Assembly: GCF_001667075.1 (NCBI RefSeq)
Contig: NZ_LZIL01000061.1
Coordinates: 18,517-82,516, forward strand
Direction: 5' to 3'
DNA from: Mycobacterium sp. 852014-52450_SCH5900713
GTDB taxonomy: Bacteria > Actinomycetota > Actinomycetes > Mycobacteriales > Mycobacteriaceae
DNA length: 64,000 nucleotides
Part shown: in pieces, positions 25,660 to 37,401 of the stretch
Layout of the letters: the number at the start of each line of letters is the position of its first letter
How positions within the stretch are numbered: the stretch's first letter is position 1
The notes under the pieces: model-generated
What the model was told of the DNA's origin: nothing
Seen by the model: only the letters and a program-made list of their open reading frames with translations
Databases searched by the model: none
Translations under genes and position numbers: made by a program

Positions 25660-27687
25660 ATGGGTAGGCACAGTTTGCCCGACCCTGGGGACTCCGTCGA
25701 CGAGCCATACGAAAGTGGCGACACCGACGACCGTCGCCGGGACGCCGTCGGCGAGGACTACGCCGACGAGGGTGACTATCCGGTCGAGGACGACTTCGAC
25801 GCCGAGGATGACCCCTACGCCGCCGAGGACGCGTTCGAGGCCGGCACCGCCGACGATTACCCGGAGTTCCCGGCGCGGCAGCCCGGGCCGCCGAGCGCGG
25901 AGCCGCCCGCCTCGTCGCCGTCACTGTTCGGCCGCGGCCACCGCGGCCTCGGCGATTGGCGGGGCGGCCATCGCAGCGAGGGCGGCCGCCGCGGAGTCAG
26001 CATCGGCGTGATCGTGGCCCTGGTCGCCGTCGTCGTGGTGGTGGGCAGTGTGATCCTGTGGAGCTTCTTCGGTGATGCGTTATCCAACCGCTCGCACCAG
26101 GCCGCCGGGCGTTGCGTGGGCGGTAAGGAGACGGTCGCCGTCGTCGCCGACCCGTCGATCGCCGACTCGGTGCAGCAGTTCGCGGAGACCTACAACTCCT
26201 CGGCCGGCCCCATCGGCGACCACTGCGTGGAGGTCAGCGTCAAACCGGCCGGCTCCGACGCGGTACTGAACGGCTTCATCGGCAAGTGGCCCGCCGAGCT
26301 GGGCGGGCAGCCGGCGTTGTGGATTCCGGGCAGCTCGGTCTCCGCCGCGCGGCTGGCCGGGGCCACGGCGCAGAAGACGATCACCGACAGCCGCTCGCTG
26401 GTGACGTCGCCCGTGGTGCTCGCCGTCCGCCCGGAACTCCAGCGGGCGCTCGGCAACCAGAATTGGGGGGCGCTCCCGGGGCTGCAGACCAACCCGAACG
26501 GCTTGGCCGGCGTGAACCTGCCGGCCTGGGGGGCGCTGCGGCTGGCCCTGCCGATGACTGGCAATGGTGACGCGGCGTTCCTGGCCGGGGAAGCGGTGGC
26601 GGCCGCATCGGCACCTCCCGGCGCCCCGGCAACCCAGGGCACCGGCGCGGTGCGCGCCTTGCTGAGCGCGCAACCGAAGCTGGCGAACAACTCGCTGACC
26701 GAGGCGATGGACGCGCTGTTCGGACCCCCTGACGCGGCAACCGCCCCGGTGCATGCGGTGATCACGACCGAGCAGCAGCTGTTCCAGCGCGGCCAATCGT
26801 TGCCCGACGCGAAGGGCATGTTGGCCTCCTGGCTACCGTCCGGGCCGGCGCCGGTCGCCGACTACCCCACGGTGCTGCTCAGCGGCTCGTGGCTGACGCG
26901 GGACCAGACCTCGGCGGCCAGCGAGTTCGCCCGCTTCATGCACAAGCCCGACCAACTCGCCAAGCTGGCAAAGGCCGGCTTCCGGGTCAACGGCGTCAAG
27001 CCGCCGAGCAGCCCGGTCACCACATTCCCGGCGCTACCGGCGACGGTGTCGGTGGGTGACGACGCGATGCGCGCGACGCTGGCCGAGGCGATGGCCAGCC
27101 CGTCGAGCGGGCTGGCCGCGACCATCATGCTCGACCAGTCGATGCCCGGCCAGGAGGGCGGGAAGTCGCGCCTGGCGAACGTCATCGCCGCACTGCAGGA
27201 CAAGATCAGGGCGCTGCCACCCACCTCGGTGGTGGGGCTGTGGACGTTCGACGGCCACGAGGGACGTTCGGAGGTGGCCGGCGGGCCCCTGGGCGACCCC
27301 GTGAACGGCCAGCCGCGTTCGGCGGCGCTGACCGCAGCGTTGGACAAGCAGTACTCGTCGCCGGGCGGCGCCGTGTCGTTCACCACGCTGCGCATGATCT
27401 ACCAAGAGCTGCAGGCCAATTACCACCCGGGCCAGACCAACTCGATATTGGTCATCACGGCGGGTCCCCACACCGACCAGAGCCTGGACGGCCCCGGGTT
27501 GCAGGATTTCATCCGCAAGAGTGCGGACCCGGCCAAGCCCATCGCGGTGAACGTCATCGACTTCGGCGGCGACCCGGACCGCGCGACGTGGGAAGCGGTC
27601 GCCCAGCTCAGCGGTGGTGGCTACCAGAACCTCGCCACATCGGCGTCCCCGGACCTCGCCGCGGCCATGAACGCCTTCTTGAGCTGA
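25660..27687 (+). CDS. Membrane-anchored von Willebrand factor A domain protein (Rv1836c-type)
   Basis: A 675-residue protein: a very acidic cytoplasmic N-terminus (residues 1-75, many Asp and Glu), an Arg/Gly-rich stretch, one membrane helix near 110-135, then a large outside part. The middle resembles a solute-binding domain (from VAVVADPSIADSVQQFAETY), and the C-terminal third is a VWA fold beginning ATIMLDQSMPGQEG and ending near the stop. The metal site reads DQSMP where DxSxS is usual, so metal binding is uncertain. Function unknown; it follows glcB as in H37Rv. Confidence 0.85.
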   Translation: MGRHSLPDPGDSVDEPYESGDTDDRRRDAVGEDYADEGDYPVEDDFDAEDDPYAAEDAFEAGTADDYPEFPARQPGPPSAEPPASSPSLFGRGHRGLGDWRGGHRSEGGRRGVSIGVIVALVAVVVVVGSVILWSFFGDALSNRSHQAAGRCVGGKETVAVVADPSIADSVQQFAETYNSSAGPIGDHCVEVSVKPAGSDAVLNGFIGKWPAELGGQPALWIPGSSVSAARLAGATAQKTITDSRSLVTSPVVLAVRPELQRALGNQNWGALPGLQTNPNGLAGVNLPAWGALRLALPMTGNGDAAFLAGEAVAAASAPPGAPATQGTGAVRALLSAQPKLANNSLTEAMDALFGPPDAATAPVHAVITTEQQLFQRGQSLPDAKGMLASWLPSGPAPVADYPTVLLSGSWLTRDQTSAASEFARFMHKPDQLAKLAKAGFRVNGVKPPSSPVTTFPALPATVSVGDDAMRATLAEAMASPSSGLAATIMLDQSMPGQEGGKSRLANVIAALQDKIRALPPTSVVGLWTFDGHEGRSEVAGGPLGDPVNGQPRSAALTAALDKQYSSPGGAVSFTTLRMIYQELQANYHPGQTNSILVITAGPHTDQSLDGPGLQDFIRKSADPAKPIAVNVIDFGGDPDRATWEAVAQLSGGGYQNLATSASPDLAAAMNAFLS

Positions 27688-27754
27688 GCGGGCCTGCGAG
27701 CGGGTGCCTGTCACACTCCGGGCCTAGCATCATGAGCGCTACCGAAGGAGCGCC

Positions 27755-28627
27755 ATGAGCATCGACTTCAGCCCGGACCCCCAGCTCTACCCGTTCGAGT
27801 CGCGCTGGTTCGACAGCTCGCAGGGGCGCATGCACTACATCGACGAGGGCCCCGCCGGTTTCGAAGGGCCGCCGATCCTGCTGTGCCACGGCAACCCGAC
27901 CTGGAGCTTCCTCTATCGCAACATCGTCATCGCGCTGCGCGACAGATTCCGCTGCATCGCACCGGATTACCTCGGGTTCGGGCTCTCGGACCGGCCCGCG
28001 GCGTTCGGATACACCATCGAGGAGCACGCCCGGGTGGTCGGCGAGTTGGTCGACCACCTCGGCCTCGAGAGCTTCCTGACGATGGGCCAGGACTGGGGTG
28101 GGCCCATCAGCATGGCGGTCGCGGTGGAGCGCGCCGAGCGGGTGCGCGGCGTCATCCTGGGCAACACCTGGTTCTGGCCGACCGACGAATTCACGACGAA
28201 GATGTTCAGCCGGGTGATGTCGAGTCCGCCGCTGCAATACGCGATCCTGCACCGCAATTTCTTCGTCGAGCGTCTGATCCCCGCCGGAACCGAGCACCGG
28301 CCGAGTGATGCGGTGATGCAGCACTACCGGGCGGTGCAACCCGGCCCCGAGGCCCGCAAAGGCGTCGCCGAGATGCCCAAGCAGATCCTGGCCGCCGGAC
28401 CCCTGCTGGCGCGGCTCGCCCGGGAAGTGCCGGCCAAGCTGGGCGCCAAACCCGCCCTGTTCGTTTGGGGCATGAAGGATTTCGCGTTCCGGCCCGGCCC
28501 CACCCTGCCGCGCATGCGCGCGACCTTTCCCGACCACGTCGTCGTCGAACTGCCCAATGCCAAGCACTTCATCCAGGAGGATGCACCGGATCAGATCGCC
28601 GCGGCGATCATCGACCGCTTCGGCTGA
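27755..28627 (+). CDS. dmbC: Haloalkane dehalogenase family alpha/beta hydrolase (Rv1833c-type)
   Basis: A 290-residue alpha/beta hydrolase. The oxyanion and first motif is CHGNPTWSFLYRNI, the nucleophile Asp is in GQDWGGPISMAVAVE, and the catalytic His is in NAKHFIQEDAPDQIA. Asp instead of Ser as nucleophile marks the haloalkane dehalogenase family, which replaces halogen by hydroxyl. The ortholog from M. bovis was, as I recall, studied under the name DmbC. The ATG at 27755 follows GAAGGAGCGCC. It is convergent with gcvB. Confidence 0.9.
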   Translation: MSIDFSPDPQLYPFESRWFDSSQGRMHYIDEGPAGFEGPPILLCHGNPTWSFLYRNIVIALRDRFRCIAPDYLGFGLSDRPAAFGYTIEEHARVVGELVDHLGLESFLTMGQDWGGPISMAVAVERAERVRGVILGNTWFWPTDEFTTKMFSRVMSSPPLQYAILHRNFFVERLIPAGTEHRPSDAVMQHYRAVQPGPEARKGVAEMPKQILAAGPLLARLAREVPAKLGAKPALFVWGMKDFAFRPGPTLPRMRATFPDHVVVELPNAKHFIQEDAPDQIAAAIIDRFG

Positions 28628-28642
28628 CCAACCCTGCGCGAC

Positions 28643-31480
<2,838 letters not shown>

Positions 31481-31516
31481 TGGCGAAACTCCTGGTGGCA
31501 GAGACGAAGCGTGCAA

Positions 31517-31541
31517 GGGAGAGGACTAGCGGTCCTCTCCC
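31517..31541 (-). promoter_or_regulatory. Riboswitch expression-platform hairpin of gcvB
   Basis: GGGAGAGGAC and GTCCTCTCCC form a perfect 10-bp stem with a 5-base loop, 36 bases before the gcvB start. Its 5' arm on the transcript overlaps the 3' end of the second aptamer, so aptamer folding and this hairpin should exclude each other. No U run follows. Confidence 0.65.
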
Positions 31542-31751
31542 TCTGTCTTCACCCGTGCGCCGGGCGCCTGAGAGATTCGGCGCCCGCTGATGTCTGAGCG
31601 CCTTTCCCCATCGGCGGGTGCCGACCGCTAGGGTCGGCACCGCTTTCCAGAGGCATCGTTAACTCGGGCGGTCCGGGTGCCTGAGAGGTTAGCGGAGAGG
31701 TGTTGCTCCTTCGGCGTCCGTGGCTGGCCGTCACGGAACTCTCCCGCACGA
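31536..31751 (-). promoter_or_regulatory. Tandem glycine riboswitch
   Basis: On the minus strand two aptamers are visible. The first begins near 31751 with GCGGGAGAGTT, continues through GCCGAAGGAGCAA and the conserved CTCTCAGGCACC (31688-31677), and ends with CTCTGGAAAG. The second begins GGGGAAAGGCGC, has CTCTCAGGCGCC, and ends ACAGAGGGAGAGG. This is the classic cooperative glycine riboswitch upstream of the P-protein gene. A 9-bp hairpin (GTGCCGACC/GGTCGGCAC, 31618-31640) sits between the two aptamers. Confidence 0.9.
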
Positions 31752-31792
31752 GTGCGATGCGGAGCCCAGTTTACCCGGTCGAGCGAGTGCGC

Positions 31793-32398
31793 TTAACCGA
31801 TCTTGCGGTCACGGGTCTTGCGCCGGGACGCCAGCTCGTCTTCCGGGGCGGCGATCGATTCGCCGCCGTCGGCGCGCTCACCGGGGAAGTCGGCGATCAC
31901 GCCGGTCAGCTCGCGCATTGCGCCCGACACGGCGATACCGAACACGCCCTGCCCGCCCTGCAGTAGGTCGACCACCTCTTCGGCGGAGGTGCATTCGTAA
32001 ACCGTGGTGCCGTCGGAGAACAAGGTGATGTTGGCCAGATCCTGCACGCCGCGCTGGCGCAGGTGATCGACGGCAACCCGGATGTTGTGCAGCGAGATCC
32101 CGGTGTCGAGCAGCCGCTTGACGATCTTGAGAACCAGGATGTCCTTGAACGAGTAGAGCCGCTGGCTGCCCGAGCCCGCCGCGCTGCGGATCGACGGCAC
32201 CACCAACGACGTGCGCGCCCAGTAGTCCAGCTGGCGGTAGGTGATTCCGGCGATCTGGCAGGCGCTGGGACCGCGGTACCCGACCAGCTCGTCCGGTACG
32301 GAGTCGTCGGGAAATAGTCCGGGCTGCACGGGCACTTCCGGTGCGGCGGTCGGATGGTCAGCTAGGTCCAGCTGTTCTTGGCGTGGCTGCTCGCTCAC
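31793..32398 (-). CDS. resR: MerR-family regulator (Rv1830-type, ResR)
   Basis: A 201-residue regulator. After an acidic N-terminal 45 residues comes a MerR winged helix (YRGPSACQIAGITYRQLDYWARTSLV, SQRLYSFKDILVLKIVKRLLDTG) and then a conserved C-terminal part with TLFSDGTTVYECTS. Rv1830 of M. tuberculosis was named resR because clinical mutations in it or its promoter change recovery after antibiotics and link it to growth and division genes. The start is the GTG at 32398 with AGAGGA upstream; the frame extends 21 codons further without support. Confidence 0.9.
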   Translation of the reverse strand: MSEQPRQEQLDLADHPTAAPEVPVQPGLFPDDSVPDELVGYRGPSACQIAGITYRQLDYWARTSLVVPSIRSAAGSGSQRLYSFKDILVLKIVKRLLDTGISLHNIRVAVDHLRQRGVQDLANITLFSDGTTVYECTSAEEVVDLLQGGQGVFGIAVSGAMRELTGVIADFPGERADGGESIAAPEDELASRRKTRDRKIG

Positions 32399-32502
32399 GG
32401 TGCTTCCTCTCGCCGATCGCGCTTTCGTTTCCAGCTGCGTCACTGGCTGCGTCGCAGCCACGTTTGCTCAGGCCCGAGTGCTAGAGAGCTTACGCTGTTC
32501 GA

Positions 32503-32531
32503 TAGCTACCGCGCCCTTAAGTCGTGATCAA
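32503..32531 (-). promoter_or_regulatory. Probable promoter of the resR ortholog
   Basis: On the minus strand TTGATC (32531-32526), a 17-base spacer and TAGCTA (32508-32503) form a plausible SigA-type promoter about 105 bases before the GTG start. Confidence 0.42.
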
Positions 32532-32671
32532 AGTATGGCTGCCGTCGGGCCAAGTGAGGGCGCTATCCGCCAGGCGTGTCGACATCCCGAGATCCACCCG
32601 TGATGTCGGTGTCCAGGGTAGTACCCGACTGCCGCGCCGCGCCAAGCCGCTCGGACGCTCCCGAAACCCGG

Positions 32672-33166
32672 CTAAGTGGCCTTGAAGTCGTCCGGAGACA
32701 CGCTGTCGAGAAACTCCTTGAACTTCTCCACCTCGTCCTCGCGGACGGCGGTGCCCCCCTCTTCGTCGGTCTCGTCGGGGATGAGCAGGCCGGCCTGGGC
32801 CAGCACGGCCTCCTCGACGTAGATCGGAACACCGACGCGCAGCGCTATTGCCACCGAATCCGACGGCCGAGCCGACACGGTGATGTTGCGGTCGAAGACC
32901 AGATCGGCGTAGAAGGTGCCCTCTTGCAGATCGACGATCCGCACCTCTTTCAGCGAATGACCAAGCGCGGCAATGACATCCCTGATCAGATCGTGTGTCA
33001 GGGGGCGGGGCGGCTCGACGCCTTGCTGCTCGAGCGCGATGGCGGCAGCCTCCGATTGACCGATCCAGATCGGCAGGTATCGGTCGCCGTCGGTCTCGCG
33101 CAGTAACAGGACCGGCTGGTTCTGCGGCTGCTCAACGCGAATGCCGACAACACGAACTTCACCCAT
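32672..33166 (-). CDS. DUF151 bifunctional nuclease family protein (Rv1829-type)
   Basis: A 164-residue protein of the DUF151 family, which includes Thermotoga TM0160 and plant bifunctional nucleases. Recognisable parts are LPIWIGQSEAAAIALEQQG, RPLTHDLIRDVIAALG and SARPSDSVAIALRVGVPIYV. Nuclease activity in mycobacteria is not proven. The ATG (MGEVRVVGIRVEQ) is the family start; the open frame upstream adds 28 residues without homology. It lies between two MerR genes. Confidence 0.88.
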   Translation of the reverse strand: MGEVRVVGIRVEQPQNQPVLLLRETDGDRYLPIWIGQSEAAAIALEQQGVEPPRPLTHDLIRDVIAALGHSLKEVRIVDLQEGTFYADLVFDRNITVSARPSDSVAIALRVGVPIYVEEAVLAQAGLLIPDETDEEGGTAVREDEVEKFKEFLDSVSPDDFKAT

Positions 33167-33271
33167 TTGTGTCTGCCCTCCGCATATGCTGCCGTGTCGG
33201 TTCTTGGCGCAACGACGACGCCGGATCGTCGCTATGCCGCTGAAAACCAAGCTATCGACGAAGTCTAGTCC

Positions 33272-34033
33272 TCAGCGATGCAGTACGTCGCGAACGGCGG
33301 ATTTGATCAGCGACGTGTGCAAGGTGATGGCGAGGGCCGCCACCTCACGCGCCAGGTCGTCGGCGCGATCGCGGGCGCCGGCCTTGTCGGCTTTGACTAG
33401 CGGCCCGGCGATTTGGGCGATCAGGTCGGATTGCCGGTCCGCTGCCGAGCGGAAAGCACGCAGATGCCGCGGCTCCACACCGTATTCCGACAACGCTCGC
33501 GCGCATTGCAGGATGACCACGGCGTGTTCGTCGAAGAAGCCGCCCGGGCCGGTGGTGATCACGCCCGCCTTGAGCAGTGCCGTCAACAGGTCGTCGCCCA
33601 CCCCGGAGCGCTCCAGCAGATCTTCACGACTCAGCCGGATGCTCGACGGCGCCACCGCCGCCGCGTCGGAACCGGCCCCGGAGCCCGGCTCGGCACTGGC
33701 CTCCCCAACTCCCGCCACCGACACCAGACGTGGCCCGGCGTAGGGCGAGCCGAAGGGCGGCAGTTCGCCGTCGGGCTGCGCGTCCAATTGCGACCGGATG
33801 ACCTTGAGCGGTAGGTAGTGGTCGCGCTGCGCGGTCAGGATGAACCTCAACCGGGCACAGTCGTATGCGGTAAATCTCCGATAACCCGACGCGGCGCGCT
33901 GCGGCGTCACCAGTCCTTCGGCCTCCAGGAAGCGAATCTTGGAGATCGTGACATCGGGAAAGTCCGGCCTCAACAGTTCCAGGACCGCCCCAATCGACAT
34001 CCCGGCCAGTGCCGGGCTATCGGGTGCGCTCAC
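33272..34033 (-). CDS. MerR-family transcriptional regulator (Rv1828-type)
   Basis: A 253-residue regulator with an N-terminal MerR DNA-binding domain (SIGAVLELLRPDFPDVTISKIRFLEAEGLVTPQRAASGYRR in pieces, residues 12-75) and a helical C-terminal domain (145-250). The linker at 95-135 is rich in Ala, Gly and Ser. The GTG start at 34033 shares its first base with the last base of the garA stop (TAGTG), so it is coupled to garA. Structures of the M. tuberculosis protein show a dimer that binds DNA. Confidence 0.88.
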   Translation of the reverse strand: MSAPDSPALAGMSIGAVLELLRPDFPDVTISKIRFLEAEGLVTPQRAASGYRRFTAYDCARLRFILTAQRDHYLPLKVIRSQLDAQPDGELPPFGSPYAGPRLVSVAGVGEASAEPGSGAGSDAAAVAPSSIRLSREDLLERSGVGDDLLTALLKAGVITTGPGGFFDEHAVVILQCARALSEYGVEPRHLRAFRSAADRQSDLIAQIAGPLVKADKAGARDRADDLAREVAALAITLHTSLIKSAVRDVLHR

Positions 34034-34515
34034 TAGCCTCCGGATCCTCCGTCCTCACCCTGCTTGGGCCCGGTCAAAAACACCAAGCGGAACTTGCCGA
34101 TCTGTACCTCGTCGCCGTTGGCGAGCACCGCCGAGTCGACGGGCTCCCGGTTGACGTACGTGCCATTCAGGCTACCGACATCGACCACGCTGAATTCGTT
34201 GTTTTCCAACCTGAATTCGGCGTGGCGGCGACTGACGGTGACGTCGTCCAGAAAGATGTCGCTGTCGGGATGCCGGCCGGCGGAGGTGATGGGCTGGTCG
34301 AGCAAGAAGCGCGACCCCGCGTTAGGCCCCCGTTTGACGACCAGCAGCGCGGAGCCTGCCGGGAGGCCTTCCACCCCGGAGACCGCGCTCTCGGTGCCCG
34401 CCTGCGCGGGAGCGTCCAGTTCATTGAGGAAGTCGGCACGAAAGACGGAAGTCGTCTCCACCGTGACTTCGTCAGAGGTCTGGTCTTGGGGACTTCCGGA
34501 GTCCATATCCGTCAC
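34033..34515 (-). CDS. garA: FHA-domain metabolic switch protein GarA
   Basis: A 160-residue regulator. Residues 17-23 read VTVETTS with Thr21 and Thr22, the sites phosphorylated by PknG and PknB in M. tuberculosis; the FHA domain covers about 55-150 with AGRHPDSDIFL, SRRHAEF and NGTYVNREPV. Unphosphorylated GarA binds and inhibits alpha-ketoglutarate decarboxylase and NAD-glutamate dehydrogenase and activates glutamate synthase; phosphorylation makes it bind its own FHA domain and switches it off. It lies between gcvH and Rv1828, linking glycine and glutamate metabolism. Confidence 0.96.
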   Translation of the reverse strand: MTDMDSGSPQDQTSDEVTVETTSVFRADFLNELDAPAQAGTESAVSGVEGLPAGSALLVVKRGPNAGSRFLLDQPITSAGRHPDSDIFLDDVTVSRRHAEFRLENNEFSVVDVGSLNGTYVNREPVDSAVLANGDEVQIGKFRLVFLTGPKQGEDGGSGG

Positions 34516-34767
34516 GCGCTGCTCCTCACTGGCCGCTGTGGCGTTGTCTGACCGGGCCGCTCGGCCGGCTGCTCACTGGGTTTTCTCGCCCGGTACTGCC
34601 GATTACAAGACTCGTGCGTTCAAGTGTCGATGTGTCGACGGTACCGCGCATAGGCCTGCAATGTGCCCCCCACCCGACGATCGGAAGACCGATTGCCCGC
34701 CTTCCCCCCGCCGGCCCGCCGCACCGCTCGCGTCGCCGCGCGGGGCTGGCAGGCACATTAGCAATCG

Positions 34768-35166
34768 TCATTCGGTCAGTGTTCCGCGGTAGGCCTCGGC
34801 GTCAAGCAGCGACGAAATGGCCGACTCCAGCGCGGCGACGTCCGGCACCTGCACGTCCAGCAGCCACCCGCCCCCGTAGGGCTCGGAGTTGACCAGCTGC
34901 GGGCTGCCTTCCAGATCGCCGTTGACCGCGGACACCGTGCCCGACACCGGGGCGTACAGATCCGAGACCGATTTCGTCGACTCGACCTCGCCGAACGATT
35001 CACCCGCGGTCAGTTCGGTGCCCACCTCGGGCAGCTGAACAAAGACGACATCGCCCAGGGCCGACTGCGCAAAGTCGGTGATACCGACGCGCACGGTGTC
35101 CTCACCGCTGCGGCGAACCCACTCGTGTTCGGCGGTGTAGTGCAGATCGGGCGGGATATCGCTCAC
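34768..35166 (-). CDS. gcvH: Glycine cleavage system H protein
   Basis: A 132-residue lipoyl carrier. The lipoylation site is Lys65 in GEVESTKSVSDLYAP, the classic H-protein motif. It shuttles the aminomethyl group from GcvB to GcvT. The start is the GTG at 35166 (MSDIPPDLHYTAEHEW), 6-7 bases after GGACGA; the frame is open for 11 codons more. It follows the Rv1825-type gene by 29 bases on the same strand. Confidence 0.95.
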   Translation of the reverse strand: MSDIPPDLHYTAEHEWVRRSGEDTVRVGITDFAQSALGDVVFVQLPEVGTELTAGESFGEVESTKSVSDLYAPVSGTVSAVNGDLEGSPQLVNSEPYGGGWLLDVQVPDVAALESAISSLLDAEAYRGTLTE

Positions 35167-35195
35167 AAGTCGTCCTGTTCGGTTGGGAGAATTGC

Positions 35196-36035
35196 TCACT
35201 TGACGGGCTGAGCGTATTGGTGCGGTTTTGGTTGTCGCAAGGTGGTCACGTCCACCCGGTCGGCCTGCCGGACGGACATCCGCGCACCGACGCGCTTGAT
35301 GCTGTCCTCGGCGCCGCCCGGAATGTTCATCGCCGCGGCCAGGGTGGGCGGATCGCCAATCGCCAGAATCGAATACGGGGGCGACAGCGTCTTGGCGTCG
35401 ACCGTCAGCGAGCCAGGCATACCCACTACCCAGGTATCGACACCGACTCGGACGGATTGGTGCGCGTCGTTGATTTCGATCGCCTCGGCACCGGCGGCAC
35501 GCAGTTCGTTGATCACGTCGAGTATCACCTCCGGCGAAACCCCCGGCCCGGGGTCGTCGATCGTGACGGTGACGCCCGGCCCGGTGGCGCCGACCGCGCC
35601 GGCCAAGATGGACAGCGCGGCCAGCTTGGCCTGCGCGGCCTGGATGGCGGCCTGGTCGTTATTACCGGACGCCTGCAGCGAATTCAGCGTGTTCTGCAGT
35701 TCATTCACTTCGGCGTTGAGGGTGGCCTCGCGCTGACGTAGCGAGTCCAACAAGACCAACAAGTCCGCGGGGCGCGCCGTTTCCAGCGAATCGCCCGATT
35801 CGTTCTGGCGGACCTGCGTGACGATGGCGACGCCCAACAGCAGACACAACAGGGCCGCCAACATCCCGAAAGCCAGCCGGGAACGACCGCCGCGGACCAG
35901 CGCGGACAGTCCCGTGCGGCGCACCGGCCCGATCTCCGGGCGGGGGCGTTTCGCGGGAAGTTCGTGGCGGCCGTGCTGCGTAGGGCTTGCTGCGTCACCA
36001 CTTTCGGCGGCGCCGTCCGCCGGGTCCTGGCTCAC
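35196..36035 (-). CDS. DUF881 membrane protein (Rv1825-type)
   Basis: A 279-residue protein: a basic N-terminus, one membrane helix near residues 55-75 (LAFGMLAALLCLLLGVAIV), a coiled-coil-like stretch (LLVLLDSLRQREATLNAEV, residues 90-130), and an outside DUF881 domain with GPGVTVTIDDPGPGVSPE. GTG at 36035 follows GGGAGGAGG with ideal spacing and fixes the start. It belongs to a DUF881-Sbp-DUF881 set; in Bacillus the related YlxW/YlxX and Sbp genes sit in the division cluster. Role inferred only. Confidence 0.88.
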   Translation of the reverse strand: MSQDPADGAAESGDAASPTQHGRHELPAKRPRPEIGPVRRTGLSALVRGGRSRLAFGMLAALLCLLLGVAIVTQVRQNESGDSLETARPADLLVLLDSLRQREATLNAEVNELQNTLNSLQASGNNDQAAIQAAQAKLAALSILAGAVGATGPGVTVTIDDPGPGVSPEVILDVINELRAAGAEAIEINDAHQSVRVGVDTWVVGMPGSLTVDAKTLSPPYSILAIGDPPTLAAAMNIPGGAEDSIKRVGARMSVRQADRVDVTTLRQPKPHQYAQPVK

Positions 36036-36080
36036 GCTGGCCTCCTCCCGGTCATCGCGCCGCTCCTGCACATCGCTCCG

Positions 36081-36413
36081 TCACGCCCCGAACAGCCGGC
36101 GCCGCAGGGCGGCGGCGTTGCCGAAGATGCGGATTCCCAACACCACGATGATCGCCGTGGACAACTGGGTACCGACGCCCAGCTGGTCGCCGACGTACAC
36201 GATCAGTGCGGCCACGAAAACGTTGAACACGAAGGAGATCACGAAGACTTTCGGATCGAAGATGCGTTCCAGATAGGCGCGCAACCCGCCGAACACCGCG
36301 TCCAGCGCCGCGACCACCGCGATGGGCAGGTACGGCTGGACGACCTCGGGCACGGCGGGGTGGAAGACCAGGCCGAGCACGATGCCGATCGCCAGCGCCG
36401 CGATGCCGATCAT
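36081..36413 (-). CDS. sbp: Small basic membrane protein Sbp (DUF1290)
   Basis: A 110-residue, very hydrophobic protein with three membrane segments (MIGIAALAIGIVLGLVF, IAVVAALDAVFGGL, VISFVFNVFVAALIVYVG) and a basic tail RRRLFGA. This is DUF1290, named for Bacillus Sbp. The ATG at 36413 is chosen from family alignment in memory; the frame upstream lacks homology. It lies between two DUF881 genes in one direction. Confidence 0.88.
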   Translation of the reverse strand: MIGIAALAIGIVLGLVFHPAVPEVVQPYLPIAVVAALDAVFGGLRAYLERIFDPKVFVISFVFNVFVAALIVYVGDQLGVGTQLSTAIIVVLGIRIFGNAAALRRRLFGA

Positions 36414-36468
36414 GCTTGAGTTCCCGTCCGCGACTCGCAAAGCCGTAGATGCCTGTCGAGGGCTGTTC

Positions 36469-37401
36469 TCACTGTGGCCCAATCTGTTTGGCGAACTTGA
36501 TATCCCGGATCGATCCCGCGGGCAGCGTCAGCCCGTCGGCGGCGTCGACGGTGACGACGACACCGTAGGAGACCTCAAGCAGCTTAAGACGCTGTCGGCC
36601 GGAGCTCTGGTCGAAGACGTCTCGCATCGCGCGGGGCGGCCCCACCGCCAGGATCGTGTACGGGCTGCTGGTGGGATTGTTGTCAACCAGGATCGCGCCG
36701 CCGGCTTGCCGGATGGTCACGTTGGGCCCGATGCGGACCCCGCCGACCGAAATCGCCTCGGCGCCGCTGGCCCACAACGAGTTGACGACCAGCTGCAGAT
36801 CCCGGTCCAAAATGATCTGCCTGCTGCCGCCGAGCCGCTGCTTGGAAACGTCGGAAAGGTTCGGGCTGGCGCCCGGGTCGGTCACGGTGACCTTCAGCCC
36901 GGGGCCGATGACCGCCGTGCTGGCCGCCGCCAGGCCGAGCGCATCGAGGCGGGCCAGCAGCCGCTGCCCTTCGGCGTCGTCGGCCAGTGCGCGGCGCTGC
37001 ACGCCATCCACCCGGGCGGACAGTTCGGTGCGCCGCTGGGCGAGTTTGGCCGCGGTGTTCTCGGTGGAACGCACATTGCCCAGCAGCAGTTGCTGCGCCG
37101 AGCGCACACCGGGCGCCACCGAGCGGGCCTGCGCGACGGCGGCGGCGAAGACCGTGGCGATCAGCAGCGCCGCCAACGCCTGCCACAGCCAGCCGAAGGC
37201 GCGGTCGCGCCCGTGCCCGTGCCCGTGCCCCGCGGCGTCGCTGCGTTTGGCCGCCGCCGCGGCGTAGCCGGGGTCCAGGTGCTCGGAGAGCAGGGCACGC
37301 AGCAGGGACGGCACCGGGATCAGCTGCGGGCGCGCCGCCACGTGGGCGCTGCGCCCGGCGTTGGGGTCGTAGCCGCCGAGCAGGCGGTCCGGGTCAGCCA
37401 T
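36469..37401 (-). CDS. DUF881 membrane protein (Rv1823-type)
   Basis: A 310-residue second DUF881 protein. It has a longer cytoplasmic N-terminus (1-70) with a HGHGHG run at about 58-63 that could bind metal, one membrane helix (WLWQALAALLIATVFAAAVA), then coiled coil and the DUF881 domain (GPGLKVTVTDPGASPNLSD ... SPYTILAVGPP). It overlaps the pgsA2 stop by 8 bases, so it is translated with pgsA2. Confidence 0.87.
   Translation of the reverse strand: MADPDRLLGGYDPNAGRSAHVAARPQLIPVPSLLRALLSEHLDPGYAAAAAKRSDAAGHGHGHGRDRAFGWLWQALAALLIATVFAAAVAQARSVAPGVRSAQQLLLGNVRSTENTAAKLAQRRTELSARVDGVQRRALADDAEGQRLLARLDALGLAAASTAVIGPGLKVTVTDPGASPNLSDVSKQRLGGSRQIILDRDLQLVVNSLWASGAEAISVGGVRIGPNVTIRQAGGAILVDNNPTSSPYTILAVGPPRAMRDVFDQSSGRQRLKLLEVSYGVVVTVDAADGLTLPAGSIRDIKFAKQIGPQ

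Noticed and set aside
31549..31966. Small open frames over the gcvB leader (possible Rv1831 equivalent)
   Set aside because: They overlap the glycine riboswitch on either strand and have no clear ribosome binding site or homology that I can see.
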